Of a DNA stretch of 64,000 nt, positions 11,986 through 22,158 are shown in pieces. The translations under genes were made by a program, and so were the position numbers. The notes beneath the pieces were generated by a model. It ran no database searches, had not been told where the DNA came from, and saw only the letters and a list, made by a program, of their open reading frames with translations. The stretch lies in assembly GCA_029532415.1 (NCBI GenBank), contig JAQOTA010000054.1, positions 2,232,001 through 2,296,000 of the forward strand. The letters are read 5' to 3'. This DNA comes from Marasmius tenuissimus (lineage: Eukaryota; Basidiomycota; Agaricomycetes; Agaricales; Marasmiaceae). The stretch's first letter is position 1. Every line of letters starts with the position of its first letter.

Positions 11986-13699
11986 AACTCCCGCTACAGT
12001 TCGTCAGAATATTTGTGGACAAACGAGATTAGACGATGGTATTCGGGTAGCACTACATCAGAAGTTTCAGACTTTGATGGTTGTGGATGGTTGCAGATGG
12101 TACCACCCCAAACCATCAAAGGAAATCCGGCAATTGGCAATTGGCAATCTAAGTCAATTTTCCCGACAATCCAATTTTCTGGAGCTCTCTCAAAGCACAC
12201 TTCCACCGAGTTTTTTATACAAGCACCTCCAGTTAGATCCTAAACTTACCTTTTCACGCTCTAAAGCTCATTTCCTTGCCCTGTGCATGCTGCATGACAC
12301 CGACAACATTGCCTTTTTTGCCGGACCATCAGAAATCCGGCAATCAAAGTTAGAAAATGCTGATGTAGCTACTGTAAAATACAAATTGGATTATAGTTGC
12401 GATAACAGACGAGAACTGCCGAAAGCTGCTGGCATCGTCTGGATACTGATATAGACAAACACACCGTCCCATACCGTCCCATTGCTTCCAGCTATCATCT
12501 CGTCGTAGGCTTCGGCTGTAAGTTGTCGGTGGTATAGCACTGAGAGGCGTATACCACTGTTCTAACTTCCCAGCTCGCTGATAGATGTTTTTGAGGTCTA
12601 GCATGTCGCGCAAGTCAGTGACACAGAAGAAAAGAAATGTGCAGATACATACCTTGCAAATCCTCTCGAAATTGCCCACCCCATAGCCTCCCAAACAGTG
12701 TGCAAATGTCCGTGATCCCTATTGGTCCGACTCAGTCAGGTCCGAAATGAAAAGGACGGGTAGACATACTATTTCTGATACCGTGAACAGTAGACGGTAC
12801 TGTACACCATTAGGGGAGATGCGTTAATGTAGACGAAATTGATCGAACTTACTGTGGTCGAGTTTGTGTAGATCGAGTATTGGCGGCGGGAGTCTGACAA
12901 AATAGGGATAATCATGCGGTATTCAGCTACAAGATCGAGAGTCGAGACTGGTTTTGCGTATGGCCATTGAGTCTTTCAGTGGTGCTTGAAAGAGGTCGTC
13001 GCAGGGATGATATTGGTGACTAGATGAACGAAAAGAATTAGATCGTGTCAAAAAAAGGCTGAATGACACGTACTTTTGCCCAGCAGCATCATTCTGCCCC
13101 CTTTACCGGGTACCCCAGCCACATCTATCCCTTATCCTCACTCCAAGGTAGGCGACAGCCTGTACGAATCGTGTTAATCACGTTGATTGTGTTTCTAAAA
13201 AGAATAGGAAGCCCAGCCTCGCGAAATCAGTCCTTTTTACAGCTGTGTGGACTCTAAGACACATTACCCTTGTCGTCGTCGTGTTAAGTGTTCAGGAGGG
13301 TATGCCGACCAAAAGCTGAAGAGGCTTGTAACTATCCAAGCAAGATAGATGTCTGGTGTTTGTGAGAGGAAGCCAATGGACGAAAGGGGAGAAGTGCAGA
13401 TTTGGGCCAGAGCCCGTCAATGTAGTGGTGGTAAGAGGGAAGGGGCATAGGCACGCTGAGAATGTCGCGGTCCTGGCTTTTACAGGATCAATGACATCAG
13501 GGGGGATTTTGCTGAGATTTACTCGAATTCTTGAATCGTCACAATCCTAATGGTAATTGCAATTGGCGCCTGGGCATTGTTTTTTCTGAACTGTTTCAAC
13601 CAGCTGACTCGTCAAAATATCACAAGTTCTATCCAAGTCGTACATCTCGTCTGGACTCTCCGTTTAACGTCCAGAGCCATCAAACTCCGTCTTATCTCG

Positions 13700-13900
13700 T
13701 CCAGTCTAATTGGACCCGTCGCTGGGTTTCACTGGGGCTCAGGCCCGGCCCAAATACCGTGGCTTGGGCCCGGCTTCAGGGAGCTCCTGAGGCCCATCAA
13801 GATTGTGAGCCGGGCCCTGGGCCAGAGAGTAGGGCCGGCTCAGGCCGGGCTCGGGCTCAAGCCATGGCCCAGGTGGGACTTGAGCCAGTGCATCAGGAAA
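13700..13900. repeat. GC-rich degenerate repeat (GGGCTCAGGCCC words)
   Basis: A block of near-palindromic words such as GGGCTCAGGCCCGGCCC, GGGCCCGG and CAGGCCGGGCTCGGGCTC repeats with small changes. It shares TGGGTTTCACTGGG with the inverted copy at about 11915 and its word composition with 16541-16698. Short translations across it are proline/arginine-biased artefacts. Function unknown; probably the interior of a non-autonomous repeat. Confidence 0.5.
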
Positions 13901-13943
13901 AAGGGTCCTGGCGCTGGGGTAACCTGGGCGCTCTAGGTTGTCC

Positions 13944-14062
13944 TAGAGACGCAAAGAGGCCAAGTTAGCCGGGTTATCTCAGGAAATAGTTTCCCACATC
14001 CCCAAACCTGGGTCATCCCGGGACCAACCCGAGCCAACCTCAGGTGTCTCTTTTGCGTCCAC
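13944..14062. repeat. Short element with imperfect inverted ends
   Basis: AGAGACGCAAAGAGGC near 13944 is an imperfect inverted match to TGTCTCTTTTGCGTCCAC near 14044. The interior contains CCAGG/CCTGG-type words (AACCTGGGTCATCCCGGG). The arrangement resembles a small MITE-like element, but no target duplication was identified. Confidence 0.35.
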
Positions 14063-15539
14063 AGGTGCCATGAGGTGACATACTGGTAGGCCCAAGTTAT
14101 CTGAGGGTACGCCTTGAACGGGTTACGGAACTCCCAGATTGCTATTGCTAGCAGCACGTGATACGCAATGGTGTACACCATGGAAATTACAGTTTAGAAA
14201 GACAGAGGAGTAAATGCAACTCGTATTTCATATATATTACAGGCTAGTAGATACTACCACTATGGGGCATTACATTATGTCGTTGAATGACACATTGGTC
14301 TTACATCCTCTCAGTTATAACCACCCACACTGCTGACAACGGTTATTCATCACAACTTGTAAGTTGTGTGACTTCTCTATCATGAATTGGTTAGCTTCAG
14401 CGTGAATATGAGTAGTGACGTTCAAACTCACCTCGAGACAGCTGTCAAGTGCCAGGTCACTTTCACGTGTCAGATGCTGGGAGAATAGACATACCAGTGA
14501 GGGCTGTCAAAGGTGATGGCTTCCTATGAGGTATTCCCAGAGGATGTGGTACATAAGTGGCGAGTATGAAACCTTGCTTAGCCCTTGCTAGATTTTTATG
14601 GATTGTGAGGTCCTTGTCAAGTCGAAAAGTCTGGGTCGCTGGAAAAAATTATGACCAATCAGAGCAGTCTAAGGGGGAAAAAAGTAGCATACTCACCTAT
14701 AGCCTGTTGCCTACCAAATCAAGACGAACAGTGAATAGAGACAGAGGTAAGGCAGGTCTCATTGACCATTGATGAGAGCCTTGGAGACAGGATTAAATGA
14801 AAAGGGCAGTGAAAAGCTGGTGCGTATTAAGTTGACCAAAGAGGTGGCTTCGGAAATTGCCGATAAGAACTGCACAGTTCATTCTCACAGGTTCTCATGG
14901 GCGACACAGCCTGTGTCATGATGCACAACAGTCTGAGTACATTTATATAAGTTTGCCCCTCATCAGTGTGTCAAATTGAAGATTTTATCCACGGTCCAGA
15001 GCGAGAATCTTCAAATCCCCCTGACATTCCGACAGCATTCGTTACAGATTCCCTCAAAATCAGAATGTTGACGGTATTTCACCCCTTTTGGCACATTCCA
15101 CTGGCCTTCTGCGACGCATCCTCACGACATTCCAACAGAGATTCTTCACGATGATTGGGCACCCAGGGCCAGCTACTGCCTAGCAGCACTGGCTGCCATT
15201 CCTTGGGCTATTTAGTTCTTAGGCCTCTAGTTTGTGCTTGATGAGCTCGGTAGAAAAATATAATCGTGATTCTATTATATTGTACACAGTACAGAAAGTT
15301 ACAATTGTTAAGAACCGACATGTGTTGCAATATGTATCGGAAAATGAAAAGAGTAGGGAGGTACGTTGGTCAAGAAAAAGGATGATAAGTCTGTAACTCA
15401 AAAGTGAGCAAACCATAAACCATTCAGTACAAGAGTAGACGGCATACCTGTGAGCCTGCATGCTATATGCATTAACACTTAGGTTATCCTTGATTGACCT
15501 TGCCTGTCCTGGGAATCTGTTCTGACAGCCAGCTTTCTA

Positions 15540-15665
15540 AGTTGGGTCAGGTTTGCCTGGGCGAACCTGGCAACTTGCGTTGGCTTGGGTCAACCTGGGC
15601 CAGCCTGGCGTCTCCAGAGTCACCGGGGAATCCAGTCCGGTGTTCACCTTCCCAGGTTGTCCCAG
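15540..15665. repeat. Degenerate CCTGGGC word repeat
   Basis: The stretch is built of variants of GGGTCAGGTTTGCCTGGGC, AACCTGG, GGCCAGCCTGG and CCCAGGTTGTCCCAG. The words resemble those at 13924-14060. I read it as another copy of the same class of short internally repetitive element; no gene overlaps it. Confidence 0.4.
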
Positions 15666-15966
15666 TGCCAGACCTCAATTTCCTGATGCACATAATATTT
15701 TGAGGTGAATCAAATCTCCAGGGAGAGTCTATGTGTGTAGGTGAGTTGCTTTCAATCATATTCATGATTTAAAGGACTCACATTGGTGCTATTCTTGCGT
15801 TCAAGATGATTATCTATCACTCGGGCGAGATTTTCCACATGCAAAAGCAGCAAAGAGGGTACAGTCACGGCACAAACTGATGCAACTACCATACATGAAA
15901 ATGTCACTGGGGAGACGTAGAGGCTCTACTATTTTCTGGGAGTAGACTCAGATCCATCATACGAGC

Positions 15967-16287
15967 TGCTGAATCTGTGGACTATTATTAGATCCCGGTA
16001 TGTCCAAAGTCCCGATTCATCCTTCCCATCATTGTATTATGCGGGACAATGCATTCGCTATTGTTCTATTCTTCATTGTTCATTATGCTCATATGTACAA
16101 TTTCTATTGTTGTCCCTATATGGTAGCTCTATTGTCTCTACATGTATATAAGCTCGTAGTTCTCTACCTGAATCTATAGTGTGCTTGAGCTTCTATGTTT
16201 TGCCTCTACCTCTCTAAACTCCTCTCTGGTAAGTAGTAGTGTAGCCATGTTGTAGTCCTCTGTGCTAGGCGTCATGCCGGCTCATCA
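15967..16287 (+). mobile_element. Solo LTR of a copia-like family (321 bp)
   Basis: The sequence begins TGCTGAATCTGTGG and ends GGCTCATCA. It aligns over its full length, in opposite orientation, with 30903-31224 (shared blocks include GATCCCGGTAT, ATTATGCGGGACAATGCATT and ATATAAGCTCGTAGTTCTCT). It is flanked by CGAGC (15962-15966) and TGAGC (16288-16292), a 5-bp target duplication with one C-to-T change. No internal retrotransposon sequence is attached, so LTR-LTR recombination most likely removed it. The ATATAAGC block is a probable TATA element. Confidence 0.85.
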
Positions 16288-17561
16288 TGAGCTTGCACAA
16301 TAGAGGATTTCTCGTGAATTCCTCTGAGGAAGGCTATGGAAGTGGATTTTCAAATGAGGTCAATGCAGGATCCTAGTGGATCTCCTGCGTCTGGAGCCAA
16401 ATCCCCATTTGGAAGTTGCATCAGTTTGTGCTGTGAGTAAGGTTTATAGCAGTCAACCTTCAACTGGGCCATGGTCGGAAAGCTGGAGACTAATTTTTTC
16501 AGGGTTATTCTAGGTCCCATGGTGTGTATTTGCGATGTACCTCAAAGCCCTGGCCCAAGCCCCGGGCTCAGGCCCATCTGCTCCTTGGTCCAGGCCTGGA
16601 GCCCCCTTTGAGCCCTGAAAAAGGTTGGGTTGGGCTCAGGCTCAGGTAGGGCTGGCTCAGGCTGGCCCACGGCCCTAAGCCTGAGCCCGTGCAACACTAT
16701 GCAGGATCACATAAGTTTCGAGGGGTATTTGAGACTGACGAGATCTCAGCACAATTCACAGAACAAAATTACTTACTCAATGCCAGAAATACATAGGTGA
16801 AAATGTGACAGAAGTCAGATTTAGCATCTTTATCTCATTTCTCACTGGGCTCTCCCATATGGATTGAGTTTGGATCAAATATCGACTGCAAAGGCCACAG
16901 AAGTTATGGTTTATTCTCCCTAAATACATTTTTGCATAGGTTTTTGGTTTCTTCTCAAAACTTACAAGTTCCTGCAGGTTCCTGCACCCAGTGTGTCGTG
17001 TTCAGAATCACATAGTCTGCCTTTGGGGGACTAAAGAGTGCTCAAGGACAGTCGCCTGACGACACCGCTCAAGCACCCGAGCTTTGAATTTCATAGTCAC
17101 CGACTCCCGCAGCATGGCCCGCTACTGAAGGCTGCCTTGAAGGCTTGAGCCTCAAGGCCAGTAAGTTTCTCTCCTACTGGTGACAAACTCTCATGCCCAA
17201 CGAGATGTCCATGGACTATGTGGGACAATCTGGGACAAAATACAGACAATGAGGACAATTTCTGACACTGCTGGGTCATTGAACCACAACAATCTAAAAA
17301 TAAACACTTTGCTCACCAAACAAAGGATGAGTTGATAACGCTCCTAAGAACATGCAATTTATCCTGGAAGTCGGCCTCAACTTCTTGGACTTGAAGAAAT
17401 ACCAAGTAGCAAGCAGTAAACCTGTTGAGTCCAGGCAGACGATGCAGAAGGTCTGTGCATCTATTGACCTCTATTTGGTTCTATCATGATTTCACTTATA
17501 CTCACATGTCTGTTGGACGAATTCCTTCCTTCCTTCCTCCCCTCCACCATCATGTCCATCA
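16288..17561. other. Intergenic between solo LTR and gypsy remnant
   Basis: About 1.3 kb with no supportable gene. It contains one GC-rich repeat (16541-16698). The remainder, including 16900-17560, is A/T-rich sequence in which I recognise nothing. Confidence 0.5.
16541..16698 (-). repeat. GC-rich repeat with AGTGTTGC end
   Basis: Read on the minus strand, the element starts TAGTGTTGCACGGGCTCAGG and continues through alternating GCCTGAGCC / GGGCTCAGG words. The same end and words occur at 11890. Its interior is nearly palindromic at the word level. No coding potential. Confidence 0.5.
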
Positions 17562-18070
17562 TGTCACGAATGGCCTCTGTGAAGAAACCTCTCAGGCCAC
17601 CTGAACTCACTTAGAGATAAGACTAGTTGATAGAAAAGTAAAAGAGTAGATTGAGCAGCCAAAAGCTCAACCCAGCACAAGTGCTACAAGCGGTGGGGAG
17701 ACAAAGTGGACAAGCTGGGAAACTACCTACAGAGACCATGAGTATATATGAGAATATGCATTACAAGGAATGAATGAAATGATGAGAACTGTTAAAAGTA
17801 TCCATGAGAGAAAAGCGGGGAAGTCAAACCAAACATGTATAGTTGTAACCAATGGTAAGGTATGAGAAAGAGATCAAAAGATGATTGTTCCATGATGAAA
17901 GACCAAAATAACTGATATGGCTCAATAAGTAAATGAGGATGACAGGTGCCAATGCTATGTCGATGGGAGAATTGATTGGAATGACTCTGGTGATGGTAAA
18001 TGGCAAGATCTGGGGAAGTAGGGCTGGCACCGGGGTGGACAGGACAAAAGAATAGTGGCAGTTTGTGACA
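17562..18070 (-). mobile_element. LTR of the Ty3/gypsy remnant (509 bp)
   Basis: Bounded by TGTCAC on the left (17562) and GTGACA on the right (18065-18070), a short inverted terminal repeat typical of LTRs. Immediately inside on the minus strand lies AAAGAGGGGGTAT, a good polypurine tract, so this is the 3' LTR of the gypsy element at 18071-19560. The pol reading frame runs into it. No second LTR copy was found in the window. Confidence 0.75.
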
Positions 18071-19560
18071 ATACCCCCTCTTTAGGATGTGCTTTCGCCT
18101 GGAGCACTGGTGTATCTTTCCAGATTTCACTTGCCAAAATGCCCATAGATCTAATCCTTGTTGTCCTCTTCTTTGGCCTTGTATATGGTCTCAATGGATG
18201 ATATGTGTTAGGATTCTTTGCATAGAACTCTTCGAGCATTTCATCACAGTTGAGACTAGACCTAGGCCGCCACAATGTTTCTGTATCTGGATAACCCTTC
18301 CACTTGATCAAATATTCCACTCCACGTGCATTCGGTGTTGGTTGTGCATCTAGAATTGCTTCCACCTCATATTCACCATCTTCTGGTTCCACTTCCTCAA
18401 GAGCAGGATAATTGGGTCCATGAACTTCTGTCTCTCGATATGGTAGTAGAAGAGAAGCATGAAATACTAGATGGATTCTGCTCCATGTCTTGGGTAACTT
18501 GAGACAGTAAGCTACTGGACCAAGAACATCAACAATCTCAAAAGGGCCATGATGACGATTCGCCAACTTAGCTTTTGGTCTTGTTGATTTGAGGTTTTTT
18601 CCATCCAATGTAACTTTATCACCAACTTTGAAGCTGATACCATTCTCCATATGGTCATGGTTATTCCTCTTCATCAACTCTGCTGCCATGTTCAGATTTG
18701 CTTTAACCTCTTCTCTTACTTCTTCTAGTTGTCGGAGACGTTCCTCCACTCTTGGGACATCTGTTCTTGGGTTGACCGAGGGGAACATCTTCAGAAGAAA
18801 GCCATAAAGAAGTTTGTATGGTGCTTGTCCTGTTGCAGAGTGAATGCGATTGTTGTGACAGAAGACTGCAAAAGGAAGTAACTTAAACCAGTCATCTTGT
18901 CGATAGTCACAGAAAACCCGCAAATATTGCTCAAGCTCCTGATTATATCGTTCCGTTTCTCCATCAGTTTGTGGGTGGTAAGCTGTACTGAGTCCCTGAA
19001 CAATGCCAAGTTTCTTTGACAATGCTGTCATAACCTTCCCTGCAAACTGTGGACCTCAATCTGTAATCATCTTGTCCCACAATCCATATCGTGCCCACAC
19101 ATGGTCTACCAGAAGATCTGCTGTCCCATCACTGTCGATTGTCTTGTTACATGGTGTTGCAACCACTGTCTTGGTTGTCTGATCAACCACCACATGAATG
19201 GAGTCTGAACCATTGCAAAGAGGCAGGTCGGTAATGAAGTTGGAAGTTATGATACTGAATGGCCTCTCTGGAATCTCGTTGGGAACTAGTGGAACATGGG
19301 GAAGATTGTTGTTGGCTTTGGTAAGTTGACAAGTTGCACATCCTTCCACATATTCTTTGACAAACACCGACATGCCTGGCCACCAGTACTCGTGGCTAAG
19401 GAGTTTGTATGTCTTGAAGCGTCCTGGGTGTCCAGCAGCCAGTGTATCATGATGGAGCCGTACCAGTTCACGTCGAAGCTCGATATCATATGGAACATAG
19501 ACTTTGGTACATGATACAACTCTTTGTTTCGTGTTTTAGCCATATTGACACGTTTCCTTG
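18071..19560 (-). pseudogene. Ty3/gypsy chromovirus pol remnant: integrase and chromodomain
   Basis: The minus-strand reading gives, in order, an integrase zinc-binding HHCC domain (VRLHHDTLAAGHPGR to GCATCQ), part of the catalytic core, the conserved STAYHPQTDGETERYNQ block, a GPF/Y-like module (HHGPFEIVDVLGPVAYCLKLP), and a chromodomain (EYEVEAILDAQ to EYLIKWKGY). A TGA at about 19049 interrupts the conserved DRGPQF motif, reading D-stop-GPQF; CGA to TGA is the simplest explanation. Reverse transcriptase, protease, gag and the 5' LTR are absent, so the copy is 5'-truncated and dead. Chromodomain integrases belong to the chromovirus lineage, which often targets heterochromatin. Confidence 0.88.
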
Positions 19561-20655
19561 ATATCTAGAATTTGGTAGAACATCTCTGTCTTTTTAGAAG
19601 GTCTCAACAGATATCAATCATATCCTATAATTCCATTATGTCAATCCATCCACGCCTCGATACTCAGTGACTCATTAAAGGTACTTTAGGCTCTTGACCT
19701 TGCAGATTATGTACATGACATTGACAACAACACCCTCAGTATGCCCTTGAAACTTGCCAAAGGGCAGTCATGTCAAATCCAAGTCCGCCCGCTGTAAGCA
19801 TCGTACATGCTCATTTCATCTTCTGACACTCTGACTAAACGTCACCTTAGGTTCGATGACCATACTAAACACAAACACATGTGGGGACACTAGTGGAAGA
19901 GTTGGGCAGAGGATTTGGACCTCAGGTGGTGTTGACGGCAGAGTCTTTGTACAAATGTGTTCCTGGTAGCATTCAAAGTAGATGTATCTTGTTAGCGCAT
20001 GAACATTCAATAAGGTCTGCTCTATTTGAATAACATGAACTAGCACAAAAATGAATAGCCAATGCTATCATACCCCGACATCGGACTGTACACCTACTAT
20101 AGTCCATATTGACCCCAGATAGTCTGCATATGGCCCCACATTGCCCTAGATAGTCCCAAAAAAGCATCACCCATATACTATCTAGGACAATATCGGGACA
20201 TTTGGGGACTATCCCCAGATAGTCCTCAGTAGTCCATGGAAATCTCACTGGGTCTCATGGGCTACTGGTCATACCACTGGTAGTTTCATCTCAAAGATGC
20301 TCAAGCCTGTTATAATGTCCAGTGGAGTACATGATGTCACTCAAGACATCATAGATAATGCTGTCAAAGGTCTGAAGTCATACTGATGTCATACCTTACA
20401 GCACAATAGAATTACTCCTCAACATCACTGATTTTGACCCCCCAGTCAAAAAACTGGCCAAATGCAATTTTGACTTGAATGTGGAATATCTCCACACTGG
20501 GAGCTGATAATCCAATGGGGTAAACTGCACCTGAAAGTGGTGCTTTCAGGGTCTATTTTGTGTATCTAGGATATTAGGTAATCATGCTCCGTGGTGGAGA
20601 TATAGGCTGTTCTTTATGGGGTACCCCAACATTTGGCCAGTTTTTTGGGCGACTG
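19561..20655. other. Intergenic between gypsy remnant and copia remnant
   Basis: About 1.1 kb. It contains a run of related words at 20090-20235 (CCCCAGATAGTC, CCCTAGATAGTCC, ATCCCCAGATAGTCC) that looks like a degenerate short repeat. No gene or intact element edge is seen. Confidence 0.45.
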
Positions 20656-20946
20656 TACAATCAGCACATGTGGCAAAGTGATCACCAATATATTGCGCAA
20701 ATTTTATACGGGACACAATACTCGAACTACTACGTTTAGAAGCAGCTAATAGAGCGGTGCACTGTAGGTTCGTATCAGTGTTAGAAGAAAGACTGAGATA
20801 AGGCACTTGCCTGTCATCGTCAGATTCCTCAGATCCGATGGAGACCGAATCGTACTCAACATCGTCGGAAAAACCAGCGGCATCTGCGATCTCACTGTCA
20901 ACATCCATGGCATTTCCACTCGCGATCTCCGTACACAAGGAATTGT
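20656..20946 (-). mobile_element. Inverted gag-region fragment of the copia family
   Basis: On the minus strand this matches the intact element at about 25682-25980: it encodes variants of GSEESDDDRQVPYLSL and CADC. It is joined head-on at about 20946/20947 to a plus-strand pol fragment of the same family. It is only about 290 bp and carries no LTR. The arrangement implies an inversion or a deletion with inversion inside an older copy. A separate insertion of a fragment is the alternative. Confidence 0.8.
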
Positions 20947-21859
20947 TAGAAAAGTTCCTGGGACTAATCGTGCCAGTCTGTCTACCATATGTAACTCCAG
21001 GGGGAGTCAGCCCAATAGCTTAGTGCAACAATTATCCCAGGAAGGGGAGTAGGTTTCGTGATTTATCTGTTAAATCAAGCAGTTCCTGTTCACGATGACC
21101 TCACCGATATGTCTAATGTTTGAGAGTGGACTCTCTGTGACATACCGAAGCTGCCAGCTGAGCAGCAGAGAGAATGGAAGGCCGCTTGCCGCAATGAACT
21201 AGAGGCTCTTCACAAGTGCAAGGTCTTCGAATTGGTTGACCTACCTAAAGGTCGCAAGGCTGTCAAAAACAGATGGGTGTTTGATGTTGAGTCAGACGGT
21301 CGAAAGAAAGCTCAACTTGTTGCCAAGGGTTTCTCTCAGGTTGAAGGTGTCGACTTTGATGAGATCTTCTCACCAGTTGTACAGTTTGAAACTGTACGGA
21401 TGATGCTTGTACTTGCAGCTCTCAAAAACTGGCACATTCAGGCATTGGATGTGAAGAACACCTTCCTTTATGGTGAACTTAAAGAAGAGATCTATATGGA
21501 TCAACCTGAAGGTTTCAAGGTTAAGGGTCAGGAAGGCAAAGTCTATCGCCTTCGCTGTGCATTATATGGACTGAAGCAAGCCGCTCTTGAGTGGTGGTGT
21601 GCCCTCAGCTCGTCCATGGAAGTAATGGGCTTCAAACGCTTAACTTCCAATGCAGGTCTCTTCATCTGCAAAGACCGTGAGACTGGTGAAGAATGTATTG
21701 CTTTGATCTATATCAACGATGCATTATTCCTTGGACCCAACAAAGCCTTTGTTGAAAAGAAGAAAGCCAAGTTTATGGCTCATTGGGAATGCCATGATCC
21801 TGGAGAAGTTAAAGAGTTCTTGCGCATGCATATTCATCGCAAAGGCTGTAAAATCCTTC
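20947..21859 (+). pseudogene. Older Ty1/copia copy, reverse transcriptase part (5' half)
   Basis: Plus-strand pol begins with KVPGTNRASLS and runs through RT blocks (KNRWVFDV, DEIFSPVV, ALDVKNTFLYGELKE, ALYGLKQAALEWW). The catalytic YVDD of the intact copy reads YIND here, so the enzyme is dead. Upstream a CGA-to-TGA change and a 1-bp loss near 21045 break the frame. Most substitutions relative to the intact copy are CpG to TpG or CpA. The copy is interrupted at 21859 by the intact element and resumes at 27947. Confidence 0.9.
21855..21859. repeat. Left 5-bp target site duplication CCTTC
   Basis: CCTTC directly precedes the left LTR at 21860; the same five bases follow the right LTR at 27947-27951. 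This is the 5-bp duplication expected for a Ty1/copia integrase and fixes both element ends. Confidence 0.92.
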
Positions 21860-22117
21860 TGTTGAGGCAGAGGTCCTGCCCACGCAGTGGCAGCATGGGA
21901 CAGACTAGCTCACCTGGAGATAGGCTTAGAGGCAGCAACGAGAGTAGTAAAAGTACTGGTATTGCATGTAGATACAGAGCTACTTATATACTATACAGAG
22001 GTGGCTGTATCTTCTATAACAGGAGTGACTAGGAATAGCATAGATCATAGTAAAACGATTGAAGCATATATGCGGCCCGATACAACGGTCCATATATCCG
22101 GTAGTCCGGATTCAACA
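21860..22117 (-). repeat. 3' LTR of the intact copia element
   Basis: Plus-strand ends are TGTTGAGGCAG and GGATTCAACA, so on the minus strand the LTR runs TGTTGAATCC to CTGCCTCAACA. It is the same length as the partner at 27689-27946. The gag-pol stop lies 41 bp inside it. Confidence 0.95.
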
Positions 22118-22158
22118 CTCCCCCTCGCTAAGTGCGGCACAAGTAGAGCACGAAGCGT

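Larger units (their letters stand above)
11494..15966. other. Long intergenic region with scattered GC-rich repeats
   Basis: About 4.5 kb without a supportable gene. It contains degenerate GC-rich repeats annotated separately (11890-11985, 13700-13900, 13944-14062, 15540-15665). A weak coding-like patch on the minus strand at about 12480-12905 has a few plausible GT/AG pairs, but no recognisable family and no closed model, so no gene is called. Confidence 0.5.

Noticed and set aside
13531..13968. Two overlapping plus-strand open frames of 128-145 codons
   Set aside because: They run through GC-rich word repeats and are Pro/Gly/Arg-biased in both frames, as expected of repeat sequence rather than a gene.
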